A stretch of 64,000 bases of DNA, taken from NCBI RefSeq assembly GCF_027571385.1, contig NZ_CP085636.1, positions 186,001-250,000 on the forward strand. Reading direction: 5' to 3'. The notes under the pieces are model-generated. The model was given only the letters and a program-made list of their open reading frames with translations. It was not told the origin of the DNA and searched no databases. The position numbers and the translations under genes were made by a program. This DNA comes from Shewanella sp. MTB7. GTDB lineage: Bacteria; Pseudomonadota; Gammaproteobacteria; Enterobacterales; Shewanellaceae. Every line of letters starts with the position of its first letter. The first letter of the stretch is position 1. Of the stretch, positions 17,411 to 24,880 are shown one piece after another.

Positions 17411-18245
17411 TCCAACGACGTAATAAATTCATTGCCGCGCACCTGCGATATTCGGCACTGGAACGCCGGTCGTCAATAGGCGAAATTTGATTGTTATAGT
17501 GGTCGAGTATTTCATTACGTATTTTGTCAGTTGTTAATGTCGTGGCTTTGCGCCCAATGAGGCTATTTTCAAACTCAACACTTCTTACCACTGTTGGCCC
17601 TACAGCGCCAAATGTCAGTCGCCAATCCATAATAATACCTGACTCTACTCTTACGGCAGCCAATATTGACAGCTTGGTCAGAGCATTAGCGGCGCGAGTA
17701 CCTACTTTATGATAAAAATAATCATCGAACCATGGCAATGTCAGACTAACACTGATCACAATTTCATCGGCATTCAGCGCTGTTTTACCCGGTCCTAAAA
17801 TAAACGCCTCTATGGGTAACTGTCTGCTACCTTGCTCACTGGCAAGATCTACATGAGCGTTAAGCAAGTAGAGCACAGGTAGCATGTCAGCTGCTGGAGA
17901 GGCGTTACACACATTACCAATCAAGGTTGCCCGATTTCGAAGCGCAGGGGCACCAATACGTTTTGCGGCGTCTTTGACCATAAAGGGAACTGATTCATGG
18001 GCTATCAACTCCTGCAAGGTCACCCCAGCTCCGATTATTACTTTGGACTCGACGCCTAAATTCATCAGTTTAATCGTTTTAAGGCCTGCAATATCATCGA
18101 GAAACAGTACCGGAGCATCACTATCAATTCGGTTTTCCAGACCGCGCACCATGATATCGGTACCGCCAGCAAAGAGTGTGGCGTCGTGTCGCGCTTTATA
18201 GCTCAACGCCTGCGTTAATTGAGTTGGACGATAGATCTTTACCAT
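17394..18245 (-). CDS. xdhB: xanthine dehydrogenase FAD subunit
   Basis: FAD-binding medium subunit of xanthine dehydrogenase, handing electrons from the Fe-S subunit to NAD or another acceptor. FAD motifs are clear: ATLFAGGTDIMVRG near residue 27 and ATLIGNVCNASPAAD near 107. The start at 18245 is chosen because GGGAGGAG sits 4 nt upstream; this overlaps the Fe-S subunit by 7 bp. Length is 283 aa (E. coli XdhB 292). The last residues, YQFH and the stop, are encoded by the end of a MITE-like element, so the native C-terminus may have been replaced. The domain body is unaffected. Confidence 0.93.
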   Translation of the reverse strand: MVKIYRPTQLTQALSYKARHDATLFAGGTDIMVRGLENRIDSDAPVLFLDDIAGLKTIKLMNLGVESKVIIGAGVTLQELIAHESVPFMVKDAAKRIGAPALRNRATLIGNVCNASPAADMLPVLYLLNAHVDLASEQGSRQLPIEAFILGPGKTALNADEIVISVSLTLPWFDDYFYHKVGTRAANALTKLSILAAVRVESGIIMDWRLTFGAVGPTVVRSVEFENSLIGRKATTLTTDKIRNEILDHYNNQISPIDDRRSSAEYRRCAAMNLLRRWIYQFH

Positions 18246-18721
18246 ATCTCCTCCCACTTCTTCGCAGCAATCTTGGCCGCTTCAACAATCATCCCGTAAC
18301 CGGTACAACGACAAAGATTGCCTGCTAAAGCCTGACGAATTTGCTTATCCGTCGGCGTTATATCCGCATAAGTGCGATTGTCGAGCAGATGATAAAGCGC
18401 CAGTACCATAGAGGGTGTGCAAAATCCGCATTGCACGCCTTTGGCCTCGAGCAGTGCATTGATAACGCACTGTCCCTTAGCGGTATCCCTTAATCCTTCA
18501 AGGGTGACCAATGCGGCTCCCTTGGCCTGAATCGTGGGCATCAAACAGGTATTGACCATTACATTATTCATAATGACAGAACAGCTGCCACACTCACCTT
18601 CGCCGCAGCCCTGTTTCGCCGCCTGCATGTGTAATTCATCCCTTAAGGTGACAAGTAAAGATTGCAGTGGGTCGACATCGACGCTGATCAATTGGCTATT
18701 GAGTTTAAAACTAATCTTCAT
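18239..18721 (-). CDS. xdhC: xanthine dehydrogenase [2Fe-2S] subunit
   Basis: Small iron-sulfur subunit, 160 aa (E. coli XdhC 159), carrying two [2Fe-2S] clusters between the molybdenum and FAD subunits. Plant-type cluster: GCGEGECGSC plus a later Cys in VNTC. Second, helical cluster: QCGFCTPSM and CRCTGYG. Every ligand cysteine is present, in contrast with the XdhD N-terminus. It overlaps the xdhA end by 11 bp and the xdhB start by 7 bp, so all three are coupled in one operon. The order Mo, Fe-S, FAD differs from the E. coli order Mo, FAD, Fe-S. Confidence 0.95.
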   Translation of the reverse strand: MKISFKLNSQLISVDVDPLQSLLVTLRDELHMQAAKQGCGEGECGSCSVIMNNVMVNTCLMPTIQAKGAALVTLEGLRDTAKGQCVINALLEAKGVQCGFCTPSMVLALYHLLDNRTYADITPTDKQIRQALAGNLCRCTGYGMIVEAAKIAAKKWEEIW

Positions 18722-20906
18722 TGCCTTGCTCCTCTTGAGTCATTGACGCTAAATCATCTCCCTTGCCATAAAGTATCGAGCACACTACTTCTGGAGTCAC
18801 TGGAATAGCATTGATGGGATGATTAATGGCGCACTCAATTGCTGCGCAGTAAGCTGCTGCGCCACCATTATGGGTTAACTCGCCGCCACCTTTGGCTCCT
18901 TGAGGGCCATATTGATAGGGGTTATCTACCACTGAACTGTGGATTTCTGGTACATCTAAGGCGGTAGGAATAACGTAATCAGCCATATTAGTTTGTTGGA
19001 ATCGACCCTCGTTATCGAGGGTCATCACCTCAAGACCTCCGTAACCCAATGCCTGTACAAAGCCACCGTCTATCTGACCCTTGAATACAGCCTCATCGAT
19101 GACATGTCCCACATCATAAATCGCCCATAGGCCTGTTATCTCACTGACGCCTGTGGCGCTGTCCACTTCAAGTTCGACCACATTGATGCCATAACTGGTC
19201 GTCTGATAAGCATTGCCTTTAAATGTCTGCTGATCCCATTGATGGTAATCAGGTTTACTGTATCTTTCCTCGACATTCTGTGCTGTGCCAGTTAGCCAAA
19301 TATCAGCCAATTTTTTTGCTGCTCTTTCTAATAGGTAACCCACAATCACAATGGAGCGAGAAGCCACCGTTGGACCCGAGTCTGGTACGTGCTCAGTGTC
19401 GGCAACACCGAGTCGGACTGAGCTCAAATGACACTGGAGTGCATCCGCCACTATCTGACAAAATGTCAGGCTTAAGCCTTGGCCTATATCGGTATTAGAT
19501 ACTTGGATCTCAATCTTATCATTGGCATCTTTCACTAGACGCACAACGGCCTTAACTAAGGTGGCTTCAAGATCGCCAGCAAAGCCACAGCCATGTTGAA
19601 ACAGGGCCATTCCTATACCAGATAACTTGTCAGCAGTTCTTACTTGCTGGCGGTAGGCTTGTACTTTGGCGTGATAATCACTGGTCTTACAAATCTCGGC
19701 ATACATCTTCTCCAGCACTAAGTCACCAAAGATATCGGCGCCAGTGAGTGTTTTAGATTGAGTGGTGAGCAGATGGGCACGCTTAAATTCAGCGGCATCT
19801 AGGCCTAATTTATTCGCAATATGATTAAGGTGAGTTTCGATACCAAAACAAGTCTGTGGTGAGCCAAATCCTCTAAAGGCGCCGCAAGGGACGGTATTGG
19901 TCGCCCAAGCCGTCGCCTCCACTGCCACATTGGCAATGTCGTAGACATTAGTACAGGAAGTAATGGCCCGCTGTAATACGATCCCTGAGAGGCTAAGGTA
20001 AGCACCAGCATTGATATCTATCTTGACGTCCATAGCCACGATTTTGCCCTGGCTATCGACACCGGTTCGATAGTGAAAGTTAATAGGATGACGTTTAGGT
20101 GTAAAAGCCATATCCTCACTGCGCGAAAGCACGAGTCTTATCGGCTGTTTTAATCTTTGCACAGCAACGCAAAGCGCACCAGCCAGCACATCCGGGTAAT
20201 CTTCTTTACCGCCAAATGCTCCGCCTGTGGGGGCTTGTATCACGCGTACATCTTCGCTTCCCAGCACTGCAGATATGCAGTGGTGCACATACCAAGGGCA
20301 TTGCATCGAGCCTTCGATAACGATTTTCCCATTTTTGGGATAGCCAACAATGCCTTGAGTTTCTAGATATACATGTTCTTGATATCCAGTACTTATCGCT
20401 TCTTCAAATATGTGCTCTGCCTGAGCAAATCCCGCTTCAATATCGCCTTTGTTCAGCTTATGGCTGTCGAACACATTCTTCTGTTCATCAATCGCGTTTT
20501 TATTATGAATGGCACCCTGAATAAGTCGTTGGGATTCTTGAGGGGTAAACGCTGGGGTTAGCCGTTGATATTCTATGCGGATTAACTTAGCTAAACTATC
20601 AAGTACCTTAAGCTCAGGCCCTACCAGCAACAAAATGATTTCACCGAAGTAACGAACTTCACTGTCGGCGAATACGGGCCAGTCTGATTGCACCATCAGT
20701 AACTCGTTTTTCCCGGGTATATCTTTTGCACCAAAGATAAAATACCCAGCGGGGAGCTTGGGTAATTTAATATCAATAATTTTGGCTCTTGCACATGTTG
20801 AGCGAAACAGCCGCGCTTCTAACAGGTTATCGAAATGGCGATCGCTAATAAATTGAGCTCGTCCCGTCGCTTCTTGCCATTTAAATGGAATATTGCCCCT
20901 ATCCAT
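18711..20906 (-). CDS. xdhA: xanthine dehydrogenase molybdopterin subunit
   Basis: Catalytic molybdenum subunit oxidising hypoxanthine and xanthine. Length is 731 aa (E. coli XdhA 752). Molybdopterin contacts are visible: GGAFGGKE at 228-235, GAFRGFGSPQ near 343-352, and GPQGAKGGGELT near the C-terminus with the catalytic Glu. The N-terminal a/b hammerhead segment (ATGRAQFISD) starts unusually early. GAGG precedes the ATG at 20906. Its sigma-54 promoter is about 475 bp upstream at 21379-21396, because a MITE-like element has been inserted between them. Whether the physiological substrate is xanthine, hypoxanthine or both cannot be told from the sequence. Confidence 0.94.
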   Translation of the reverse strand: MDRGNIPFKWQEATGRAQFISDRHFDNLLEARLFRSTCARAKIIDIKLPKLPAGYFIFGAKDIPGKNELLMVQSDWPVFADSEVRYFGEIILLLVGPELKVLDSLAKLIRIEYQRLTPAFTPQESQRLIQGAIHNKNAIDEQKNVFDSHKLNKGDIEAGFAQAEHIFEEAISTGYQEHVYLETQGIVGYPKNGKIVIEGSMQCPWYVHHCISAVLGSEDVRVIQAPTGGAFGGKEDYPDVLAGALCVAVQRLKQPIRLVLSRSEDMAFTPKRHPINFHYRTGVDSQGKIVAMDVKIDINAGAYLSLSGIVLQRAITSCTNVYDIANVAVEATAWATNTVPCGAFRGFGSPQTCFGIETHLNHIANKLGLDAAEFKRAHLLTTQSKTLTGADIFGDLVLEKMYAEICKTSDYHAKVQAYRQQVRTADKLSGIGMALFQHGCGFAGDLEATLVKAVVRLVKDANDKIEIQVSNTDIGQGLSLTFCQIVADALQCHLSSVRLGVADTEHVPDSGPTVASRSIVIVGYLLERAAKKLADIWLTGTAQNVEERYSKPDYHQWDQQTFKGNAYQTTSYGINVVELEVDSATGVSEITGLWAIYDVGHVIDEAVFKGQIDGGFVQALGYGGLEVMTLDNEGRFQQTNMADYVIPTALDVPEIHSSVVDNPYQYGPQGAKGGGELTHNGGAAAYCAAIECAINHPINAIPVTPEVVCSILYGKGDDLASMTQEEQGNED

Positions 20907-21070
20907 AATGCCTCACACTCTCACTTCTCTTAACGAAAAGCAAAAAAGTTAATAAACGCTGCTGTTTTTATATTAAATAAAATGAGTGCAACGTATTTTC
21001 ATGGTTTGGAATATTAGAGTTGACTCGTCATGTTATTCCAAATGCGCTGAGCCACTATAAATGTGGCTTT

Positions 21071-21343
21071 AATACCAATTCAGTATAAGAAGTTGATCTA
21101 CTCAGAGTGTTTTTTGGCAACCTAATTCAAGGCGGATGGATGACATAATGGTTGTTCCCTTATGAATTCATTCAACGCAGAAGTAGGCAGCCAAAAACAC
21201 TCCTTAAACAGGCGAGTTTTAGCGGTTCTGATACTGTGTTAACGAGCTTAACCGTAGAATAACTATGCTCTTCACTCGTTGCCTTGCCTCAGAACCGCTA
21301 AACTCTCGCTGAGCGAGCAAATCTTTATACTGATTGGTATATT
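21071..21343. mobile_element. MITE-like element between the sigma-54 promoter and xdhA
   Basis: About 273 bp without coding content. Left end AATACCAATTCAGTATAA; right end, reverse-complemented, AATATACCAATCAGTATAA, making terminal inverted repeats. The interior contains GTTTTTTGGCAACC and its partner GGCAGCCAAAAACAC, and an inverted pair around AGCGGTTCTGA and TCAGAACCGCT, so the whole could fold on itself. It shares ends and interior with the smaller element at 17.3 kb. It lies downstream of the promoter and must be transcribed as xdhA leader. The rest of 20907-21665 holds only the promoter block and about 160 bp of plain leader. Confidence 0.75.
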
Positions 21344-21378
21344 AGGTACTGCAAATGAATTGCCTCTCCGTCACATGA

Positions 21379-21396
21379 AAGCAACTATTAAGCCAA
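21379..21396 (-). promoter_or_regulatory. sigma-54 promoter for xdhA-xdhC-xdhB
   Basis: TTGGCTTAATAGTTGCTT on the minus strand: GG and GC 10 nt apart, identical to the ygfM promoter except for the last base. Distance to the xdhA ATG is about 475 bp because of the MITE-like insertion. Confidence 0.8.
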
Positions 21397-21429
21397 AATA
21401 AGATTAAGCCTATTAAAAAAAATCTTTTA

Positions 21430-21441
21430 TGATGTGAGTCA
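21430..21441. promoter_or_regulatory. degenerate palindrome TGATGTGAGTCA upstream of xdhA
   Basis: Equivalent of the ygfM and ygfK palindromes, centre 42 bp upstream of the -24 GG, followed by TATTT. Only the outer TGA/TCA arms are kept. Confidence 0.45.
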
Positions 21442-21594
21442 TATTTATCGAGGTGAAAAACGTAAAGTTTGTAGGTGTTTTATCTATTTTAGTCGATAAA
21501 TGATATATGTCGGTGGTAAATAACTAAACGCTAATGATTGAAATGAAGGACGCTGAGGATAAAAGATGATAATAGGTATCAAAATAATAAAAAA

Positions 21595-21626
21595 GCTATC
21601 ATATTGAGATAATTCCATATGATAGC
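21595..21626 (-). terminator. terminator after the triple Rid gene
   Basis: GCTATCATAT (21595-21604) and ATATGATAGC (21617-21626) form a perfect 10-bp stem; the minus strand continues with TTTTTTATTATTTT. It lies 40 bp past the stop. Confidence 0.85.
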
Positions 21627-21665
21627 CTAGATTTTATTAATCGATATCTGATGTAGTAATACCGA

Positions 21666-22901
21666 TTATGCTGGTGGCGGTGTGCCTTCACAGTTAGACA
21701 CAACGGCATCAATCTGTACCAAAGCATTCATAGGTATCGCAGCAACGCCAAAGCTTGTTCTTGCAGGAAGTTCGCTGTTGAAGAATGTGCTGTAAACATC
21801 GTTAATAGCATTAATATCCGCGATATTTTTAACTTGAATATTTACTTTAACGACATCATCCATAACGTGGTCAACACTTTCAATAATTGCCTTGATATTT
21901 TCTAGGCATTGTCTAGCTTGCTCACTGATACCACCAGCTACTATTTTTCCGGTCTTTGGATCTACAGGTAACTGCCCTGAAATATGATTGTAATGGGAGA
22001 AAGCGACCGTGTGTGAGTAGGGCAATTTAGGCGCATTGTCTGTATTGCTGGCTTCTATGACGAGTAAACGTGTGTCTTCTGGAAGTTGGGGTGGAGTACC
22101 ATCCCCGTGTGCTACAACGGTATCTATCTGTACCAAAGCATCCATAGGTAAAGCTGCAACGTTAACGATTGTTCTAGCAGGAATATAGCTTGAGAAGAAT
22201 GTTGCGCAAACCTGGTTTACGGCTTCAATATCTGAGATATTCTTCAGGAATATCGTTGTTTTAACGACATCATCCATGACGTGATCGATGCTTTCTAAAA
22301 TGGCGTTAATATTGGTTAAGCACTGCTTTGCTTGCTCCGCTATCCCACCAGTGACCAGCACTCCTGATTTTGGATCGATAGGCAATTGCGATGAAAGGTT
22401 ATTGTAATGAGAAAAAGCCACCGTTTGTGAGTATAGACCTTGGGGAGCATTTTCCGTGTTCCTTGACACTTTTATGAGTTTACAAGGCGCTTGTGGCGCA
22501 GTGCCTTCACCGTTTGAAATTAGTGCATCCATTTGTACTAACGCATCATTCATCGGTAAAGCTGCCACAGCCATTGTCGTGCGTGTAGGAAGAGCATCGT
22601 GGAAGAATGTAGCATAAACCTCGTCTATAGCAGTAATATCGGAGATGTTTTTAACGAAGACATTAATTTTAACTACATCGCCCATAACGTGGTCGATACT
22701 TTCTATAATGCTTTTAATATTTAATAAACACTGCCTCGCTTGGTCTTTTACACCACCAACAACAATCTCACCAGTTTTAGGGTCTACAGGCAGTTGAGCT
22801 GAAATATTATTATAATGAGAAAACGCTACTGTTTGGGTTGAGACTGAACTTTTTGGTGCATTTACGGTGTTTCTTGATACTTTTATAATCTTGTTGGTCA
22901 T
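21666..22901 (-). CDS. three tandem RidA/YjgF domains in one protein
   Basis: Three Rid-family domains in a row, about residues 1-137, 138-276 and 277-411. Each repeats the same order: VSRNT..NAP, QTVAFSHYNN, QLPVDPKTG, GG...QA.QCL.NI, IDHVM.DVVK, then P-(T/A)-R-T before VAA(L/I)PM. The arginine that defines active RidA imine deaminases is kept three times (107, 243, 381). RidA is normally a homotrimer of about 130-aa chains with active sites between chains, so this could be a covalent trimer. RidA hydrolyses 2-aminoacrylate, an intermediate of the YgeX reaction in this cluster, which gives a sensible role. Start at 22901: AAAGGAAA lies 7-8 nt upstream; the frame is open to 22928. Function is inferred; some Rid subfamilies have other substrates. 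Confidence 0.88.
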   Translation of the reverse strand: MTNKIIKVSRNTVNAPKSSVSTQTVAFSHYNNISAQLPVDPKTGEIVVGGVKDQARQCLLNIKSIIESIDHVMGDVVKINVFVKNISDITAIDEVYATFFHDALPTRTTMAVAALPMNDALVQMDALISNGEGTAPQAPCKLIKVSRNTENAPQGLYSQTVAFSHYNNLSSQLPIDPKSGVLVTGGIAEQAKQCLTNINAILESIDHVMDDVVKTTIFLKNISDIEAVNQVCATFFSSYIPARTIVNVAALPMDALVQIDTVVAHGDGTPPQLPEDTRLLVIEASNTDNAPKLPYSHTVAFSHYNHISGQLPVDPKTGKIVAGGISEQARQCLENIKAIIESVDHVMDDVVKVNIQVKNIADINAINDVYSTFFNSELPARTSFGVAAIPMNALVQIDAVVSNCEGTPPPA

Positions 22902-23080
22902 ATATATTTCCTTTGTTTTAGATGTCATTAACCGTGAAGGAATATGTTTAAGATATTTGAAATATTTTGCGGCTAATTCCTAAGGCTATGGCGGCATGTT
23001 TACTCATTAAATATAAAAAACGTTGGTCATTTATATTAATAAACCGGTTACGGATATAAATGAGTCCAACGCTTTTTTCT

Positions 23081-23621
23081 TGCTTCAGCGTATATAGGTG
23101 CTACATCGAATGGGCTTGAGTTAAGGGCTTGATGCCCTCTTAAACTCACCTAATTTAAACTATTCAAGCTCGTCCATATTAGTCCTGATGAGTTGAGCCA
23201 CTTTGCGACCTGCGTATATAGGTGCTACATCGAATGGGCTTAGATCGAGGACTTGATGCCCTCGATACACCCTATTAACCCTAGCTATTCTAGTTTATCC
23301 ATATTGGTCCAGATACGTTGAGCGACTTTGCGAGCTTCGGCGTATATAGGTGCTACAGTGAATGGGCTTAGATCGAGGGCTTGATGCCCTCGATACACCC
23401 TATTAACCCTAGCTACTCTAGTTTATCCATATTGGTCCAGATGCGTTGAGCGACTTTGCGAGCTTCGGCGTATATAGGTGCTACAGCGAATGGGCTTAGA
23501 TCGAGGGCTTGATGTCCTCGATACACCCTATTAACCCTAGCTATTCTAGTTTATCCATATTGGTCCAGATACGTTGAGCGACTTTGCGAGCTTCGGCATA
23601 AATTGGGGCTACATCGAATGG
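23081..23621. repeat. tandem 128-bp array of ssnA 3'-end cassettes
   Basis: The last 27 codons of ssnA plus the sequence after its stop are repeated downstream. Units start at 23160, 23285, 23413 and 23541 (the last is the real gene end); spacings are 125, 128 and 128 bp, and a partial unit lies at 23081-23110. Each copy still reads, on the minus strand, PF-V-APIYA...KVAQ...TNMD-LE and stop. Between copies lies a hairpin such as ATCGAGGGC/GCCCTCGAT (23372-23394). The 23160 copy is the most diverged and has lost one codon in frame. No start codon or ribosome-binding site precedes the copies. In 22902-23080, between the array and the Rid gene, I see nothing else. Confidence 0.9.
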
Positions 23622-24869
23622 GAAGGTGCGGTCTTGATACACGAACCGTCCTTCAACCATCACCGAGTTTACATTGCCGGCATTGATACCAAAGGCGATA
23701 TGACCAGGGAAATTATCTGCTACCAATGGCGTTGGACTTGTGTAATCCAATATAGTCAAATCGGCCTTATAACCCGCTTCGAGTCGACCAAATTGGGCAC
23801 CAAAGTTGTTGGCTAATATCTGGTTGCCATTCCACAGGTGACGCAAGAAGCTATCTGGCCATAATGGGCCGCCACTATCTCTATGTTTAAAGAAGGCAAA
23901 TTTAAGCTCCTCAAACATGTCGGCACCGATACCATCAGTGCCTAACACCACATTATTAAACTTGCTTAATTTCTCGTTATAGCCAACGTGGTTATTCATA
24001 TTTGAGCGAGCATTATGGGCCAGGAAGCCGCCTCTAGCGTTTAAGATGTCAATATCTCTATCGGACAGGAATAAGCCGTGAGCCAGTAAGGTTTTGTTGT
24101 TGATCAAGCCATATCTGTCCAAGCGTGCGACGATATCTTGATCGTAATGATGATGACTGTGAGTTACATCATATTTGTCTTCTGCCACATGGATATGCAG
24201 GCCACGACCTGTCGCTTTAACTGCCTCGGCAAGCATAGACAAACCATCATTTGTCACAGTAAAAGGTGCATGAGCACCAATATGGGCTTCGACAAGATAG
24301 GGCTCATCGCCCTTTAATTTAGCTGCATCGATCAGCTGAGCAAAGGCGATATTCTCCTCAACTCCGGCACTCATCTCCTTAATTCCGCCATTTCTATCTG
24401 TGGTTTCATAACAGGTCATGCCGCGTAATCCCGCCTTTATAAAGCCGCTGCGTAAGGTCTTAAGAGAGCCGGCGATATAGCTCGGTGAAGCATGATGATC
24501 GATGACACTGGAGCAGCCACTTTTGATCGCTTCAAGGGAGCAGATAAGGCCACTGTAATAGATCGCTTCTTCATCAAGCACTTTATCTAAACGCCACCAC
24601 AAGTTCTTCAAGATGGAGATAAAATCTGGACTTGGCTTAATATCGGCCATTACTCCTCTTGATAAGCCCGAATAAAAATGGTTATGGGAGCAGACTACGC
24701 CAGGCATCACTAACTTGCCTTTCATATCGATGATCTGAGCTGCCGGGTACTGAGCTTGCAGATTGGGGCCTACCGCCTTGATAGTACTGCCCTCAATCAA
24801 GATATCTACACCCTCTTTAACGAAGCAAGGTTCAAACTGAACGGCCGTCGCATTTTTCAATAACATCAT
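23541..24869 (-). CDS. ssnA: SsnA amidohydrolase
   Basis: Amidohydrolase of the anaerobic urate/purine route, cytoplasmic; its exact reaction is not settled to my knowledge. It is 442 aa, equal to E. coli SsnA. Metal-binding landmarks: GVVCSHNHFYSGLSRG near residue 60, GLHIHVAED, LLAHGLFLS, and GTDGIGADMFEE with the last metal Asp. The ATG follows the ygfK stop by 11 bp, as in E. coli where ygfK and ssnA are neighbours, so they form one operon from the ygfK sigma-54 promoter. Its last 27 codons are copied in tandem downstream; the C-terminus (RIWTNMDKLE) appears normal. Confidence 0.94.
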   Translation of the reverse strand: MMLLKNATAVQFEPCFVKEGVDILIEGSTIKAVGPNLQAQYPAAQIIDMKGKLVMPGVVCSHNHFYSGLSRGVMADIKPSPDFISILKNLWWRLDKVLDEEAIYYSGLICSLEAIKSGCSSVIDHHASPSYIAGSLKTLRSGFIKAGLRGMTCYETTDRNGGIKEMSAGVEENIAFAQLIDAAKLKGDEPYLVEAHIGAHAPFTVTNDGLSMLAEAVKATGRGLHIHVAEDKYDVTHSHHHYDQDIVARLDRYGLINNKTLLAHGLFLSDRDIDILNARGGFLAHNARSNMNNHVGYNEKLSKFNNVVLGTDGIGADMFEELKFAFFKHRDSGGPLWPDSFLRHLWNGNQILANNFGAQFGRLEAGYKADLTILDYTSPTPLVADNFPGHIAFGINAGNVNSVMVEGRFVYQDRTFPFDVAPIYAEARKVAQRIWTNMDKLE

Positions 24870-24880
24870 AATATTATTCC

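Larger units (their letters stand above)
21379..21628. repeat. copy B of the duplicated terminator-plus-promoter block
   Basis: Diverged copy of 15377-15621, in the same orientation. It ends the Rid gene (terminator) and starts the xdhABC operon (sigma-54 promoter), as copy A ends pyrBI and starts ygfM-xdhD. Confidence 0.75.

Noticed and set aside
23081..23621. CRISPR-like regular repeats
   Set aside because: Units are 125-128 bp and almost wholly repeated, without unique spacers, and are copies of the ssnA end. No cas genes are nearby.
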